The notes under the pieces: model-generated
The model's database searches: none
What the model saw: the letters and a program-made list of their open reading frames with translations, nothing else
What the model was told of the DNA's origin: nothing
Part shown: positions 1-15,000 of the stretch, piece after piece
Position numbering within the stretch: position 1 is the first letter of the stretch
Layout of the letters: each line of letters starts with the position of its first letter
Made by a program: the position numbers and the translations under genes
From: Mytilus trossulus
Lineage: Eukaryota; Mollusca; Bivalvia; Mytilida; Mytilidae
Direction: 5' to 3'
Assembly: GCF_036588685.1 (NCBI RefSeq)
Contig: NC_086384.1
Location: forward strand, 49,803,973-49,867,972
Length of the DNA: 64,000 nucleotides

Positions 1-3000
1 ACCTTTACTTTCTTCTGTTGGATAGCTAGTGGTTTAAATATTGGCCTTTTGAGGCTGAAATTTCATTCAGTTTTTAAACAGTAAAGTTAATAAACTTTGC
101 ATCAGACCATACTGTCTGCATATATAGTTGAAAGTGACAGTCTTGTTACATCCAGGCTCCATGTTTTATCATATCTGAGCACAGATTTTAGCAAAAAGAA
201 GTATATCTCCATCTCCCATATCATTTATATGCTTTTAAATATGCAAATGTGGGGAACGGCCTAAACTGGCAATCTGTTTTTTTAAGCATAACATTGCTAA
301 AGACCATTTTATCCACATGTGTTATGCTATTTGAAACTTATATTTCCATCAAAAGTACATTTATAACCTGTTAAAGTTTGTTTGATAACTTAACAACTTC
401 AGAAAATTGTGGTAAGTGAAAAATATTACATTTGATATAAGGCCTCACCCTAATTGAAAACCTCTATTTTTTGGCACAGGCTCATATAAAATTAACTTCT
501 GGCCATTTTTCATAAGTCTGATACATGAAGTATGTTTTCTGTTGCTTTAAATAGATGTTAACTTATACATAGAGACATTAAAAAGTGTAAGTTTTGGTAT
601 CTTTTGGTTTTTAGAAGCTCAAATTTGATAGTTTTAATTGTTCTAATTCAATGCCACAATTCAGCACCCAAAATTCAGATATAAAAAATGCCACATTTTT
701 TTTATTTGGTATCATATGGCTTTGAAACTTTGTAACCTGTTTTATAATATACTAAGCTTGAATCATGCCAAGTTTTATTAGAATTGGTCAAGTTTTAGGC
801 CCCTAATAGGCCCAAGACCACAATTAATGACCTCGCTTTTCGTTGTCCACGAATATAGTTCCTTTTAATTAGAGTGTATTTTTCCTTAATTTTTTTTCTT
901 TCCTTTCCTCACTCATTCCTTAAATCTTTTTGGGTGGAAATGAAAGAAGAGAGGTCAAATAAATTTTTGGAGGTTGTATTTTAACTGATTTTGATATGGA
1001 ATGAGTGATTAGGTCAAGTGCAAAAAGGTGATATTTACAGTTTTCGGAACATCTCTTGACTTGTCAATAGGGGTATGGATGTGTATTGGCTAAATTTGTA
1101 AAAGTGATTGCTTCAATCTTCCTGAATTTTGGATATATATTTGGACTAGGACAATACATTACACACACAAAAAATTTGACGAAAGTGCATGGTGCAATTT
1201 TTTTAATGATGCAAAAGGTTATAAAGAACTGATAGAGGAATTAATTGTGGTCTGTGGCCTAAGAGGTGCATTTCAGCAAATTTTGAATTTTTACTTTGGC
1301 ATCTTTTCTGAATGATCTATTGGTATTGATTTGTCAAACTATATGAGAAGAAATGATTTTCACTTTCATTTGATAGAAATTTTGTGAAAAAGTCACTTTT
1401 CAGGTTAAATGCCTAAAATGTAGCTTTTTCACTTTTTTCACAATTTTTTCAAAAACAGCATGCTTAATTTCTCTCTGACAGTTTTTTTCTGGTATCTATT
1501 TGTGTTTGTGATATTTATTTCAGTTGTTTATCTTATTTGTGAACTCTGAACACAAAAAAAAGTAGATAAAAACATAAAATGAGTGCAAAATGTGCTGTTT
1601 TAATAGTCTAAGGCTAACGGTCAGTATACGCAGCAGGTGAAATGTGAAGTTCTATGCACTTAAAAGTTGTATTCCAAAACAGATTGCACTGAACCTACAT
1701 CAAAAACACTTATTACTAGTTGCTTAACCATTTCTGTTTCACAGACTACCTTTACTTTCTTCTGTTGGATAGCTAGTGGTTTAAATATTGGCCTTTTGAG
1801 GCTGAAATTTCATTCAGTTTTTAAACAGTAAAGTTAATAAACTTTGCATCAGACCATACTGTCTGCATATATAGTTGAAAGTGACAGTCTTGTTACATCC
1901 AGGCTCCATGTTTTATCATATCTGAGCACAGATTTTAGCAAAAAGAAGTATATCTCCATCTCCCATATCATTTATATGCTTTTAAATATGCAAATGTGGG
2001 GAACGGCCTAAACTGGCAATCTGTTTTTTTAAGCATAACATTGCTAAAGACCATTTTATCCACATGTGTTATGCTATTTGAAACTTATATTTCCATCAAA
2101 AGTACATTTATAACCTGTTAAAGTTTGTTTGATAACTTAACAACTTCAGAAAATTGTGGTAAGTGAAAAATATTACATTTGATATAAGGCCTCACCCTAA
2201 TTGAAAACCTCTATTTTTTGGCACAGGCTCATATAAAATTAACTTCTGGCCATTTTTCATAAGTCTGATACATGAAGTATGTTTTCTGTTGCTTTAAATA
2301 GATGTTAACTTATACATAGAGACATTAAAAAGTGTAAGTTTTGGTATCTTTTGGTTTTTAGAAGCTCAAATTTGATAGTTTTAATTGTTCTAATTCAATG
2401 CCACAATTCAGCACCCAAAATTCAGATATAAAAAATGCCACATTTTTTTTATTTGGTATCATATGGCTTTGAAACTTTGTAACCTGTTTTATAATATACT
2501 AAGCTTGAATCATGCCAAGTTTTATTAGAATTGGTCAAGTTTTAGGCCCCTAATAGGCCCAAGACCACAATTAATGACCTCGCTTTTCGTTGTCCACGAA
2601 TATAGTTCCTTTTAATTAGAGTGTATTTTTCCTTAATTTTTTTTCTTTCCTTTCCTCACTCATTCCTTAAATCTTTTTGGGTGGAAATGAAAGAAGAGAG
2701 GTCAAATAAATTTTTGGAGGTTGTATTTTAACTGATTTTGATATGGAATGAGTGATTAGGTCAAGTGCAAAAAGGTGATATTTACAGTTTTCGGAACATC
2801 TCTTGACTTGTCAATAGGGGTATGGATGTGTATTGGCTAAATTTGTAAAAGTGATTGCTTCAATCTTCCTGAATTTTGGATATATATTTGGACTAGGACA
2901 ATACATTACACACACAAAAAATTTGACGAAAGTGCATGGTGCAATTTTTTTAATGATGCAAAAGGTTATAAAGAACTGATAGAGGAATTAATTGTGGTCT

Positions 3001-6000
3001 GTGGCCTAAGAGGTGCATTTCAGCAAATTTTGAATTTTTACTTTGGCATCTTTTCTGAATGATCTATTGGTATTGATTTGTCAAACTATATGAGAAGAAA
3101 TGATTTTCACTTTCATTTGATAGAAATTTTGTGAAAAAGTCACTTTTCAGGTTAAATGCCTAAAATGTAGCTTTTTCACTTTTTTCACAATTTTTTCAAA
3201 AACAGCATGCTTAATTTCTCTCTGACAGTTTTTTTCTGGTATCTATTTGTGTTTGTGATATTTATTTCAGTTGTTTATCTTATTTGTGAACTCTGAACAC
3301 AAAAAAAAGTAGATAAAAACATAAAATGAGTGCAAAATGTGCTGTTTTAATAGTCTAAGGCTAACGGTCAGTATACGCAGCAGGTGAAATGTGAAGTTCT
3401 ATGCACTTAAAAGTTGTATTCCAAAACAGATTGCACTGAACCTACATCAAAAACACTTATTACTAGTTGCTTAACCATTTCTGTTTCACAGACTACCTTT
3501 ACTTTCTTCTGTTGGATAGCTAGTGGTTTAAATATTGGCCTTTTGAGGCTGAAATTTCATTCAGTTTTTAAACAGTAAAGTTAATAAACTTTGCATCAGA
3601 CCATACTGTCTGCATATATAGTTGAAAGTGACAGTCTTGTTACATCCAGGCTCCATGTTTTATCATATCTGAGCACAGATTTTAGCAAAAAGAAGTATAT
3701 CTCCATCTCCCATATCATTTATATGCTTTTAAATATGCAAATGTGGGGAACGGCCTAAACTGGCAATCTGTTTTTTTAAGCATAACATTGCTAAAGACCA
3801 TTTTATCCACATGTGTTATGCTATTTGAAACTTATATTTCCATCAAAAGTACATTTATAACCTGTTAAAGTTTGTTTGATAACTTAACAACTTCAGAAAA
3901 TTGTGGTAAGTGAAAAATATTACATTTGATATAAGGCCTCACCCTAATTGAAAACCTCTATTTTTTGGCACAGGCTCATATAAAATTAACTTCTGGCCAT
4001 TTTTCATAAGTCTGATACATGAAGTATGTTTTCTGTTGCTTTAAATAGATGTTAACTTATACATAGAGACATTAAAAAGTGTAAGTTTTGGTATCTTTTG
4101 GTTTTTAGAAGCTCAAATTTGATAGTTTTAATTGTTCTAATTCAATGCCACAATTCAGCACCCAAAATTCAGATATAAAAAATGCCACATTTTTTTTATT
4201 TGGTATCATATGGCTTTGAAACTTTGTAACCTGTTTTATAATATACTAAGCTTGAATCATGCCAAGTTTTATTAGAATTGGTCAAGTTTTAGGCCCCTAA
4301 TAGGCCCAAGACCACAATTAATGACCTCGCTTTTCGTTGTCCACGAATATAGTTCCTTTTAATTAGAGTGTATTTTTCCTTAATTTTTTTTCTTTCCTTT
4401 CCTCACTCATTCCTTAAATCTTTTTGGGTGGAAATGAAAGAAGAGAGGTCAAATAAATTTTTGGAGGTTGTATTTTAACTGATTTTGATATGGAATGAGT
4501 GATTAGGTCAAGTGCAAAAAGGTGATATTTACAGTTTTCGGAACATCTCTTGACTTGTCAATAGGGGTATGGATGTGTATTGGCTAAATTTGTAAAAGTG
4601 ATTGCTTCAATCTTCCTGAATTTTGGATATATATTTGGACTAGGACAATACATTACACACACAAAAAATTTGACGAAAGTGCATGGTGCAATTTTTTTAA
4701 TGATGCAAAAGGTTATAAAGAACTGATAGAGGAATTAATTGTGGTCTGTGGCCTAAGAGGTGCATTTCAGCAAATTTTGAATTTTTACTTTGGCATCTTT
4801 TCTGAATGATCTATTGGTATTGATTTGTCAAACTATATGAGAAGAAATGATTTTCACTTTCATTTGATAGAAATTTTGTGAAAAAGTCACTTTTCAGGTT
4901 AAATGCCTAAAATGTAGCTTTTTCACTTTTTTCACAATTTTTTCAAAAACAGCATGCTTAATTTCTCTCTGACAGTTTTTTTCTGGTATCTATTTGTGTT
5001 TGTGATATTTATTTCAGTTGTTTATCTTATTTGTGAACTCTGAACACAAAAAAAAGTAGATAAAAACATAAAATGAGTGCAAAATGTGCTGTTTTAATAG
5101 TCTAAGGCTAACGGTCAGTATACGCAGCAGGTGAAATGTGAAGTTCTATGCACTTAAAAGTTGTATTCCAAAACAGATTGCACTGAACCTACATCAAAAA
5201 CACTTATTACTAGTTGCTTAACCATTTCTGTTTCACAGACTACCTTTACTTTCTTCTGTTGGATAGCTAGTGGTTTAAATATTGGCCTTTTGAGGCTGAA
5301 ATTTCATTCAGTTTTTAAACAGTAAAGTTAATAAACTTTGCATCAGACCATACTGTCTGCATATATAGTTGAAAGTGACAGTCTTGTTACATCCAGGCTC
5401 CATGTTTTATCATATCTGAGCACAGATTTTAGCAAAAAGAAGTATATCTCCATCTCCCATATCATTTATATGCTTTTAAATATGCAAATGTGGGGAACGG
5501 CCTAAACTGGCAATCTGTTTTTTTAAGCATAACATTGCTAAAGACCATTTTATCCACATGTGTTATGCTATTTGAAACTTATATTTCCATCAAAAGTACA
5601 TTTATAACCTGTTAAAGTTTGTTTGATAACTTAACAACTTCAGAAAATTGTGGTAAGTGAAAAATATTACATTTGATATAAGGCCTCACCCTAATTGAAA
5701 ACCTCTATTTTTTGGCACAGGCTCATATAAAATTAACTTCTGGCCATTTTTCATAAGTCTGATACATGAAGTATGTTTTCTGTTGCTTTAAATAGATGTT
5801 AACTTATACATAGAGACATTAAAAAGTGTAAGTTTTGGTATCTTTTGGTTTTTAGAAGCTCAAATTTGATAGTTTTAATTGTTCTAATTCAATGCCACAA
5901 TTCAGCACCCAAAATTCAGATATAAAAAATGCCACATTTTTTTTATTTGGTATCATATGGCTTTGAAACTTTGTAACCTGTTTTATAATATACTAAGCTT

Positions 6001-9000
6001 GAATCATGCCAAGTTTTATTAGAATTGGTCAAGTTTTAGGCCCCTAATAGGCCCAAGACCACAATTAATGACCTCGCTTTTCGTTGTCCACGAATATAGT
6101 TCCTTTTAATTAGAGTGTATTTTTCCTTAATTTTTTTTCTTTCCTTTCCTCACTCATTCCTTAAATCTTTTTGGGTGGAAATGAAAGAAGAGAGGTCAAA
6201 TAAATTTTTGGAGGTTGTATTTTAACTGATTTTGATATGGAATGAGTGATTAGGTCAAGTGCAAAAAGGTGATATTTACAGTTTTCGGAACATCTCTTGA
6301 CTTGTCAATAGGGGTATGGATGTGTATTGGCTAAATTTGTAAAAGTGATTGCTTCAATCTTCCTGAATTTTGGATATATATTTGGACTAGGACAATACAT
6401 TACACACACAAAAAATTTGACGAAAGTGCATGGTGCAATTTTTTTAATGATGCAAAAGGTTATAAAGAACTGATAGAGGAATTAATTGTGGTCTGTGGCC
6501 TAAGAGGTGCATTTCAGCAAATTTTGAATTTTTACTTTGGCATCTTTTCTGAATGATCTATTGGTATTGATTTGTCAAACTATATGAGAAGAAATGATTT
6601 TCACTTTCATTTGATAGAAATTTTGTGAAAAAGTCACTTTTCAGGTTAAATGCCTAAAATGTAGCTTTTTCACTTTTTTCACAATTTTTTCAAAAACAGC
6701 ATGCTTAATTTCTCTCTGACAGTTTTTTTCTGGTATCTATTTGTGTTTGTGATATTTATTTCAGTTGTTTATCTTATTTGTGAACTCTGAACACAAAAAA
6801 AAGTAGATAAAAACATAAAATGAGTGCAAAATGTGCTGTTTTAATAGTCTAAGGCTAACGGTCAGTATACGCAGCAGGTGAAATGTGAAGTTCTATGCAC
6901 TTAAAAGTTGTATTCCAAAACAGATTGCACTGAACCTACATCAAAAACACTTATTACTAGTTGCTTAACCATTTCTGTTTCACAGACTACCTTTACTTTC
7001 TTCTGTTGGATAGCTAGTGGTTTAAATATTGGCCTTTTGAGGCTGAAATTTCATTCAGTTTTTAAACAGTAAAGTTAATAAACTTTGCATCAGACCATAC
7101 TGTCTGCATATATAGTTGAAAGTGACAGTCTTGTTACATCCAGGCTCCATGTTTTATCATATCTGAGCACAGATTTTAGCAAAAAGAAGTATATCTCCAT
7201 CTCCCATATCATTTATATGCTTTTAAATATGCAAATGTGGGGAACGGCCTAAACTGGCAATCTGTTTTTTTAAGCATAACATTGCTAAAGACCATTTTAT
7301 CCACATGTGTTATGCTATTTGAAACTTATATTTCCATCAAAAGTACATTTATAACCTGTTAAAGTTTGTTTGATAACTTAACAACTTCAGAAAATTGTGG
7401 TAAGTGAAAAATATTACATTTGATATAAGGCCTCACCCTAATTGAAAACCTCTATTTTTTGGCACAGGCTCATATAAAATTAACTTCTGGCCATTTTTCA
7501 TAAGTCTGATACATGAAGTATGTTTTCTGTTGCTTTAAATAGATGTTAACTTATACATAGAGACATTAAAAAGTGTAAGTTTTGGTATCTTTTGGTTTTT
7601 AGAAGCTCAAATTTGATAGTTTTAATTGTTCTAATTCAATGCCACAATTCAGCACCCAAAATTCAGATATAAAAAATGCCACATTTTTTTTATTTGGTAT
7701 CATATGGCTTTGAAACTTTGTAACCTGTTTTATAATATACTAAGCTTGAATCATGCCAAGTTTTATTAGAATTGGTCAAGTTTTAGGCCCCTAATAGGCC
7801 CAAGACCACAATTAATGACCTCGCTTTTCGTTGTCCACGAATATAGTTCCTTTTAATTAGAGTGTATTTTTCCTTAATTTTTTTTCTTTCCTTTCCTCAC
7901 TCATTCCTTAAATCTTTTTGGGTGGAAATGAAAGAAGAGAGGTCAAATAAATTTTTGGAGGTTGTATTTTAACTGATTTTGATATGGAATGAGTGATTAG
8001 GTCAAGTGCAAAAAGGTGATATTTACAGTTTTCGGAACATCTCTTGACTTGTCAATAGGGGTATGGATGTGTATTGGCTAAATTTGTAAAAGTGATTGCT
8101 TCAATCTTCCTGAATTTTGGATATATATTTGGACTAGGACAATACATTACACACACAAAAAATTTGACGAAAGTGCATGGTGCAATTTTTTTAATGATGC
8201 AAAAGGTTATAAAGAACTGATAGAGGAATTAATTGTGGTCTGTGGCCTAAGAGGTGCATTTCAGCAAATTTTGAATTTTTACTTTGGCATCTTTTCTGAA
8301 TGATCTATTGGTATTGATTTGTCAAACTATATGAGAAGAAATGATTTTCACTTTCATTTGATAGAAATTTTGTGAAAAAGTCACTTTTCAGGTTAAATGC
8401 CTAAAATGTAGCTTTTTCACTTTTTTCACAATTTTTTCAAAAACAGCATGCTTAATTTCTCTCTGACAGTTTTTTTCTGGTATCTATTTGTGTTTGTGAT
8501 ATTTATTTCAGTTGTTTATCTTATTTGTGAACTCTGAACACAAAAAAAAGTAGATAAAAACATAAAATGAGTGCAAAATGTGCTGTTTTAATAGTCTAAG
8601 GCTAACGGTCAGTATACGCAGCAGGTGAAATGTGAAGTTCTATGCACTTAAAAGTTGTATTCCAAAACAGATTGCACTGAACCTACATCAAAAACACTTA
8701 TTACTAGTTGCTTAACCATTTCTGTTTCACAGACTACCTTTACTTTCTTCTGTTGGATAGCTAGTGGTTTAAATATTGGCCTTTTGAGGCTGAAATTTCA
8801 TTCAGTTTTTAAACAGTAAAGTTAATAAACTTTGCATCAGACCATACTGTCTGCATATATAGTTGAAAGTGACAGTCTTGTTACATCCAGGCTCCATGTT
8901 TTATCATATCTGAGCACAGATTTTAGCAAAAAGAAGTATATCTCCATCTCCCATATCATTTATATGCTTTTAAATATGCAAATGTGGGGAACGGCCTAAA

Positions 9001-11741
9001 CTGGCAATCTGTTTTTTTAAGCATAACATTGCTAAAGACCATTTTATCCACATGTGTTATGCTATTTGAAACTTATATTTCCATCAAAAGTACATTTATA
9101 ACCTGTTAAAGTTTGTTTGATAACTTAACAACTTCAGAAAATTGTGGTAAGTGAAAAATATTACATTTGATATAAGGCCTCACCCTAATTGAAAACCTCT
9201 ATTTTTTGGCACAGGCTCATATAAAATTAACTTCTGGCCATTTTTCATAAGTCTGATACATGAAGTATGTTTTCTGTTGCTTTAAATAGATGTTAACTTA
9301 TACATAGAGACATTAAAAAGTGTAAGTTTTGGTATCTTTTGGTTTTTAGAAGCTCAAATTTGATAGTTTTAATTGTTCTAATTCAATGCCACAATTCAGC
9401 ACCCAAAATTCAGATATAAAAAATGCCACATTTTTTTTATTTGGTATCATATGGCTTTGAAACTTTGTAACCTGTTTTATAATATACTAAGCTTGAATCA
9501 TGCCAAGTTTTATTAGAATTGGTCAAGTTTTAGGCCCCTAATAGGCCCAAGACCACAATTAATGACCTCGCTTTTCGTTGTCCACGAATATAGTTCCTTT
9601 TAATTAGAGTGTATTTTTCCTTAATTTTTTTTCTTTCCTTTCCTCACTCATTCCTTAAATCTTTTTGGGTGGAAATGAAAGAAGAGAGGTCAAATAAATT
9701 TTTGGAGGTTGTATTTTAACTGATTTTGATATGGAATGAGTGATTAGGTCAAGTGCAAAAAGGTGATATTTACAGTTTTCGGAACATCTCTTGACTTGTC
9801 AATAGGGGTATGGATGTGTATTGGCTAAATTTGTAAAAGTGATTGCTTCAATCTTCCTGAATTTTGGATATATATTTGGACTAGGACAATACATTACACA
9901 CACAAAAAATTTGACGAAAGTGCATGGTGCAATTTTTTTAATGATGCAAAAGGTTATAAAGAACTGATAGAGGAATTAATTGTGGTCTGTGGCCTAAGAG
10001 GTGCATTTCAGCAAATTTTGAATTTTTACTTTGGCATCTTTTCTGAATGATCTATTGGTATTGATTTGTCAAACTATATGAGAAGAAATGATTTTCACTT
10101 TCATTTGATAGAAATTTTGTGAAAAAGTCACTTTTCAGGTTAAATGCCTAAAATGTAGCTTTTTCACTTTTTTCACAATTTTTTCAAAAACAGCATGCTT
10201 AATTTCTCTCTGACAGTTTTTTTCTGGTATCTATTTGTGTTTGTGATATTTATTTCAGTTGTTTATCTTATTTGTGAACTCTGAACACAAAAAAAAGTAG
10301 ATAAAAACATAAAATGAGTGCAAAATGTGCTGTTTTAATAGTCTAAGGCTAACGGTCAGTATACGCAGCAGGTGAAATGTGAAGTTCTATGCACTTAAAA
10401 GTTGTATTCCAAAACAGATTGCACTGAACCTACATCAAAAACACTTATTACTAGTTGCTTAACCATTTCTGTTTCACAGACTACCTTTACTTTCTTCTGT
10501 TGGATAGCTAGTGGTTTAAATATTGGCCTTTTGAGGCTGAAATTTCATTCAGTTTTTAAACAGTAAAGTTAATAAACTTTGCATCAGACCATACTGTCTG
10601 CATATATAGTTGAAAGTGACAGTCTTGTTACATCCAGGCTCCATGTTTTATCATATCTGAGCACAGATTTTAGCAAAAAGAAGTATATCTCCATCTCCCA
10701 TATCATTTATATGCTTTTAAATATGCAAATGTGGGGAACGGCCTAAACTGGCAATCTGTTTTTTTAAGCATAACATTGCTAAAGACCATTTTATCCACAT
10801 GTGTTATGCTATTTGAAACTTATATTTCCATCAAAAGTACATTTATAACCTGTTAAAGTTTGTTTGATAACTTAACAACTTCAGAAAATTGTGGTAAGTG
10901 AAAAATATTACATTTGATATAAGGCCTCACCCTAATTGAAAACCTCTATTTTTTGGCACAGGCTCATATAAAATTAACTTCTGGCCATTTTTCATAAGTC
11001 TGATACATGAAGTATGTTTTCTGTTGCTTTAAATAGATGTTAACTTATACATAGAGACATTAAAAAGTGTAAGTTTTGGTATCTTTTGGTTTTTAGAAGC
11101 TCAAATTTGATAGTTTTAATTGTTCTAATTCAATGCCACAATTCAGCACCCAAAATTCAGATATAAAAAATGCCACATTTTTTTTATTTGGTATCATATG
11201 GCTTTGAAACTTTGTAACCTGTTTTATAATATACTAAGCTTGAATCATGCCAAGTTTTATTAGAATTGGTCAAGTTTTAGGCCCCTAATAGGCCCAAGAC
11301 CACAATTAATGACCTCGCTTTTCGTTGTCCACGAATATAGTTCCTTTTAATTAGAGTGTATTTTTCCTTAATTTTTTTTCTTTCCTTTCCTCACTCATTC
11401 CTTAAATCTTTTTGGGTGGAAATGAAAGAAGAGAGGTCAAATAAATTTTTGGAGGTTGTATTTTAACTGATTTTGATATGGAATGAGTGATTAGGTCAAG
11501 TGCAAAAAGGTGATATTTACAGTTTTCGGAACATCTCTTGACTTGTCAATAGGGGTATGGATGTGTATTGGCTAAATTTGTAAAAGTGATTGCTTCAATC
11601 TTCCTGAATTTTGGATATATATTTGGACTAGGACAATACATTACACACACAAAAAATTTGACGAAAGTGCATGGTGCAATTTTTTTAATGATGCAAAAGG
11701 TTATAAAGAACTGATAGAGGAATTAATTGTGGTCTGTGGCC
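1..11741. repeat. Tandem array of a 1,747-bp unit, about 6.7 copies
   Basis: The same sequence restarts at 1, 1748, 3495, 5242, 6989, 8736 and 10483, always 1,747 bp apart; the seventh copy stops at 11741 after 1,259 bp. The array is cut by the left window edge, so its true size is unknown. Every stretch I compared between copies was identical and no copy differs in length. The unit is AT-rich, with no ORF of 60 codons or more on either strand and no recognised RNA gene. Inside each unit, positions about 808-828 and 1240-1260 form an imperfect inverted repeat (about 19 of 21 bases). The array ends about 260 bp before the MLF start codon. It could be a recent satellite-like amplification or an assembly artefact. 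Confidence 0.97.
808..1260. repeat. Inverted-repeat segment inside each 1,747-bp unit
   Basis: Bases 808-828 and 1240-1260 of the first unit are reverse complements at about 19 of 21 positions, sharing the core GACCACAATTAAT. They enclose about 410 bp and recur in every copy. This may be an old MITE that became part of the satellite unit. The array's right end at 11741 coincides with the outer end of the right arm. No target duplication was recognised. Confidence 0.5.
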
Positions 11742-12001
11742 ATGTACGTTTACGGCAGATACATAGGTGATCTAAGACGTCTACTCAAATGCACCTAAAA
11801 CAAGTTATCTTTCCTTCATCTTACGCAAATTATCACCACTGGAGACGGAAATAAGCAATTCGACTGGATCCTTGTTACCTCAAGGGACGATAGAAAAATT
11901 GTTAGATACGTGGTAGGAACCAGATAACCATTGTTGGCTGTGGTCCTTGAACATTTCTGGAAAATTCAATATTCTGCGTTCTTAAAAAACATTGACTCAA
12001 A
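11742..12001 (+). promoter_or_regulatory. MLF upstream region / 5'UTR
   Basis: Single-copy sequence between the satellite end and the MLF ATG. It must hold the core promoter and 5'UTR unless a further upstream exon exists. I see no clear TATA box or CpG cluster. The notable point is how close the satellite lies: only 260 bp separate the array from the coding start. Confidence 0.4.
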
Positions 12002-12051
12002 ATGTTTGGAAGATCAATGTTTAGAGGATTAGAAGAAGATCCATTCTTTGC
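12002..12051 (+). CDS. MLF: MLF coding exon 1
   Basis: Start ATG at 12002 encodes [16 protein letters not shown] plus two bases (GC) of the next codon. A consensus donor GTAAGT follows at 12052. The EEDPFF acidic-proline motif is the family signature. The 7.9-kb intron that follows is filled with transposons. Confidence 0.92.
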
Positions 12052-15000
12052 GTAAGTGTGTTAATAGTTCCACTTTACAACTTTATAAATACTAAAATAA
12101 GATCAGAAAGTGAAAAGTGAAAAATAAACAAAATTCATGTTTTGGTAATAAAACCAACATCCGGTACCAATATTGCTAATCTCTTTACAGTAATGTGAAT
12201 ATAAGCTGGTCCAAATAATTATGACGTCTTAGACATGTTAGAAGGCTATTTAAATTTTTTGCTTTGAGGTCTTCCTGCGAGTGCAATGTAAGGTGTCAAA
12301 GAAAAAGAATATAATAGCCTTTCAAGAAGTCATATCATCGTGTCATATGTTTTCATATGTCGCACCACAGCTCGAATAAATTTTGCTTTTTCCACCCGTC
12401 CAGCAAGAACAATCAATTGAAAATTATAAGCAGATAAGCATTTGTATTCAATATTTTTCAAATAAAAGAGAATATAGCTAGAGTGGGAATGGGTAGGCTG
12501 CCCATGGTGGGCAAGTGGAAAAAGCAAAATCCACATGAGCTGTAGTGTCATATGTTTTTGTATCAACCACTTTTCGTCGGTTTCAACTGCATACACGTAC
12601 ATTGTGCCGTGTTTTTCTGTTTCTATATTTAGAACACCACTACAACTTGACAAATTTAAAACATATTCAACATCGCTCTTTAAAGACGTTAGAACAAATT
12701 TAATAAAACTGACCTATTTAACCCTCTTGCTGCCGACCGTTTTTCAAGGTTGCATTTCATATGGCGGAAAATACGACAGCTCGACGTCTGTGACATAACA
12801 TGTCAAACAACGACGTCATTCGATATATGACGTCACAAAATAATGACCATTACATTTCGGACCCATTGGAGAAAACATAACAGTGTTTAATCTTCAGTCT
12901 TTTAGTTGAAAGAGATACAGCATTGATGCATGAGAAGCTTGCATAAATTTAACCATGGACATATGTGTCAGGGATTGGGTAATCGTAATCTGTAATCGTA
13001 AATCGATTGTAATTGATTACATTTTTTCAAGTAATCGACAGTAATCTGTAATCGACCATATTTTCGATTACATGTAATCGTAATTTAATCGATTACAGCA
13101 AAAATTATGATGTACATTCGATTACATTTCGATTACTTTAGTAAAATAGTTTGATAAAATAAAATCTATAATTGAAATGAAATTAGACAACTGCATGTAT
13201 TCCTCAGTTTATTGTACTGATAAAATAGAGTAATAATAGTATTTGAGAGTTTATAAGATTATCCAGATCTTCTTTCAAAATTTACTATATTTCCAGCATT
13301 TGAAATGAAAAACTTTTAATGTTTGTCAATACTTTTAGACCCTTTATACATATATGTATAATAAACAAAAAAGCTAAAATTAAGAAAAAAAAATTTTGAA
13401 GTAGGAAAATTCATGTAGTTTAAAGTTTAGTTATGTACTGCATTTAAGTATTAAGTTTTATTGTTATAAGATTCCTTAAGCATGTTAAGCTTAATTTTCA
13501 ATAAGCGTTACAATTTATCTTATTGGCATGATATAGCCTTTTTGTGCTAATGCGGCGAAAAGCAACCAACAATTAATCAATCAATTTATTTAGAATAGAT
13601 AACCATTGATTCGTCATAATGGGATGACATCAAATAAAGTTATATATTAGTGTTTAAACTTGAATTCGTATGAAGCTTCAAGATATTTGTAAACTTTTAA
13701 AATAACAGTTGATTGCTGTGCAAATCAGTGTGAATCTTAAGGAAAGAATACAAAATCATTTTGATAATCAACCAATGCATTGAAATATTTATTCAGTAAT
13801 AGCATGGAAGTATTATATTGACAGGAACTCCAACAAGCAGACTTCAAACGTGTATAGTGCGATGCCGCAAAATCTTTAAGTATCTGTTAATTAACTCGAC
13901 ATGTCTTATGGATGCATGGGGTCCTATCAAATTTTTGGAACCTCGCGAAAGATTGTAATTACGGAACATACCGAAATAAACGGATGTGTACTTAATTGTC
14001 AAGGAAATGACATTAACTGACAGTGTGAATGACAAATATGTCAATATTTACGGGTTTTGCTGCTTAAAAACAAATAAAAAAGAAATGAAACGAAATTCTG
14101 GCAACTGTTTTCAACACATAGAAAAAAAATATAGAAAAAACCTGAGGAGTAAAAATACTCAGAAGCAATACACATTTAAGTATAAGTACAAATGTAACAA
14201 TCAATCTTAAAATAGTAGGATTTTTTATTCATAAGAGGGTCCTTGGCTAATGTTAAGATTTGTTTACAACGAATTATCATAAAAGGTGTAAAAATTAATC
14301 TGATTGACTCGTAACCTGATATTGCTATATAGAGGATATCACATGTGTGTAGTTATTAACATCTTTTAGTCTTTAAAATATATTTGATAAGTAAGTTAAT
14401 ATCATTTTACGATATTTTACGATAGAGAAAATCATATATCTTTGCGTTACACTCGATAAGAGTTTGCGATCTTTCACTTGAAATTTAAGTTATCTGGCGC
14501 CATCTGGCACACTTCACGCGCATCACATTATTTTCTGCTTACACGCTACTACAGACTCATTTAATTTTTATAACACGATATTTTCCGATTTTCTTGTTAT
14601 ATTGATAAAAATATATCTTACAAAACTAAAAATAATCTTAACTTCTTTCCAAATATAGTTAATTTTCTTTTGTCATTCTGTGAAATGTGGACCGATTTTT
14701 ATACGACCGCAAATTTTGAAAAAATTTTCGTCGTATATTGCTATCATTTAGATTGTTTTACCTGTAGTTTTTATTTATTGAACAGAAACAGGTGTCGTTG
14801 TCCATGTAGCGATTCGCAAAAAGCCACAGGAGTTTCCGTGTTTATTTACATTGGTAGGTAGACAAGCCCTTCGATAACAGATCACGTGATAAGATCAGTT
14901 TCTGTAAACTTTACAGGCGACAGCGGCATCGCAGATACCCCACAAAGGAGTTATCACGTACTTGACAAACTGAGTCGGAAGCTTTTATTTTCTTAAAGAA

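Noticed and set aside
12330-12798. Overlapping ORFs of 107 and 87 aa after MLF exon 1
   Set aside because: No splice context, no domain, and the second runs into the TTAA MITE end; chance ORFs in an intron.
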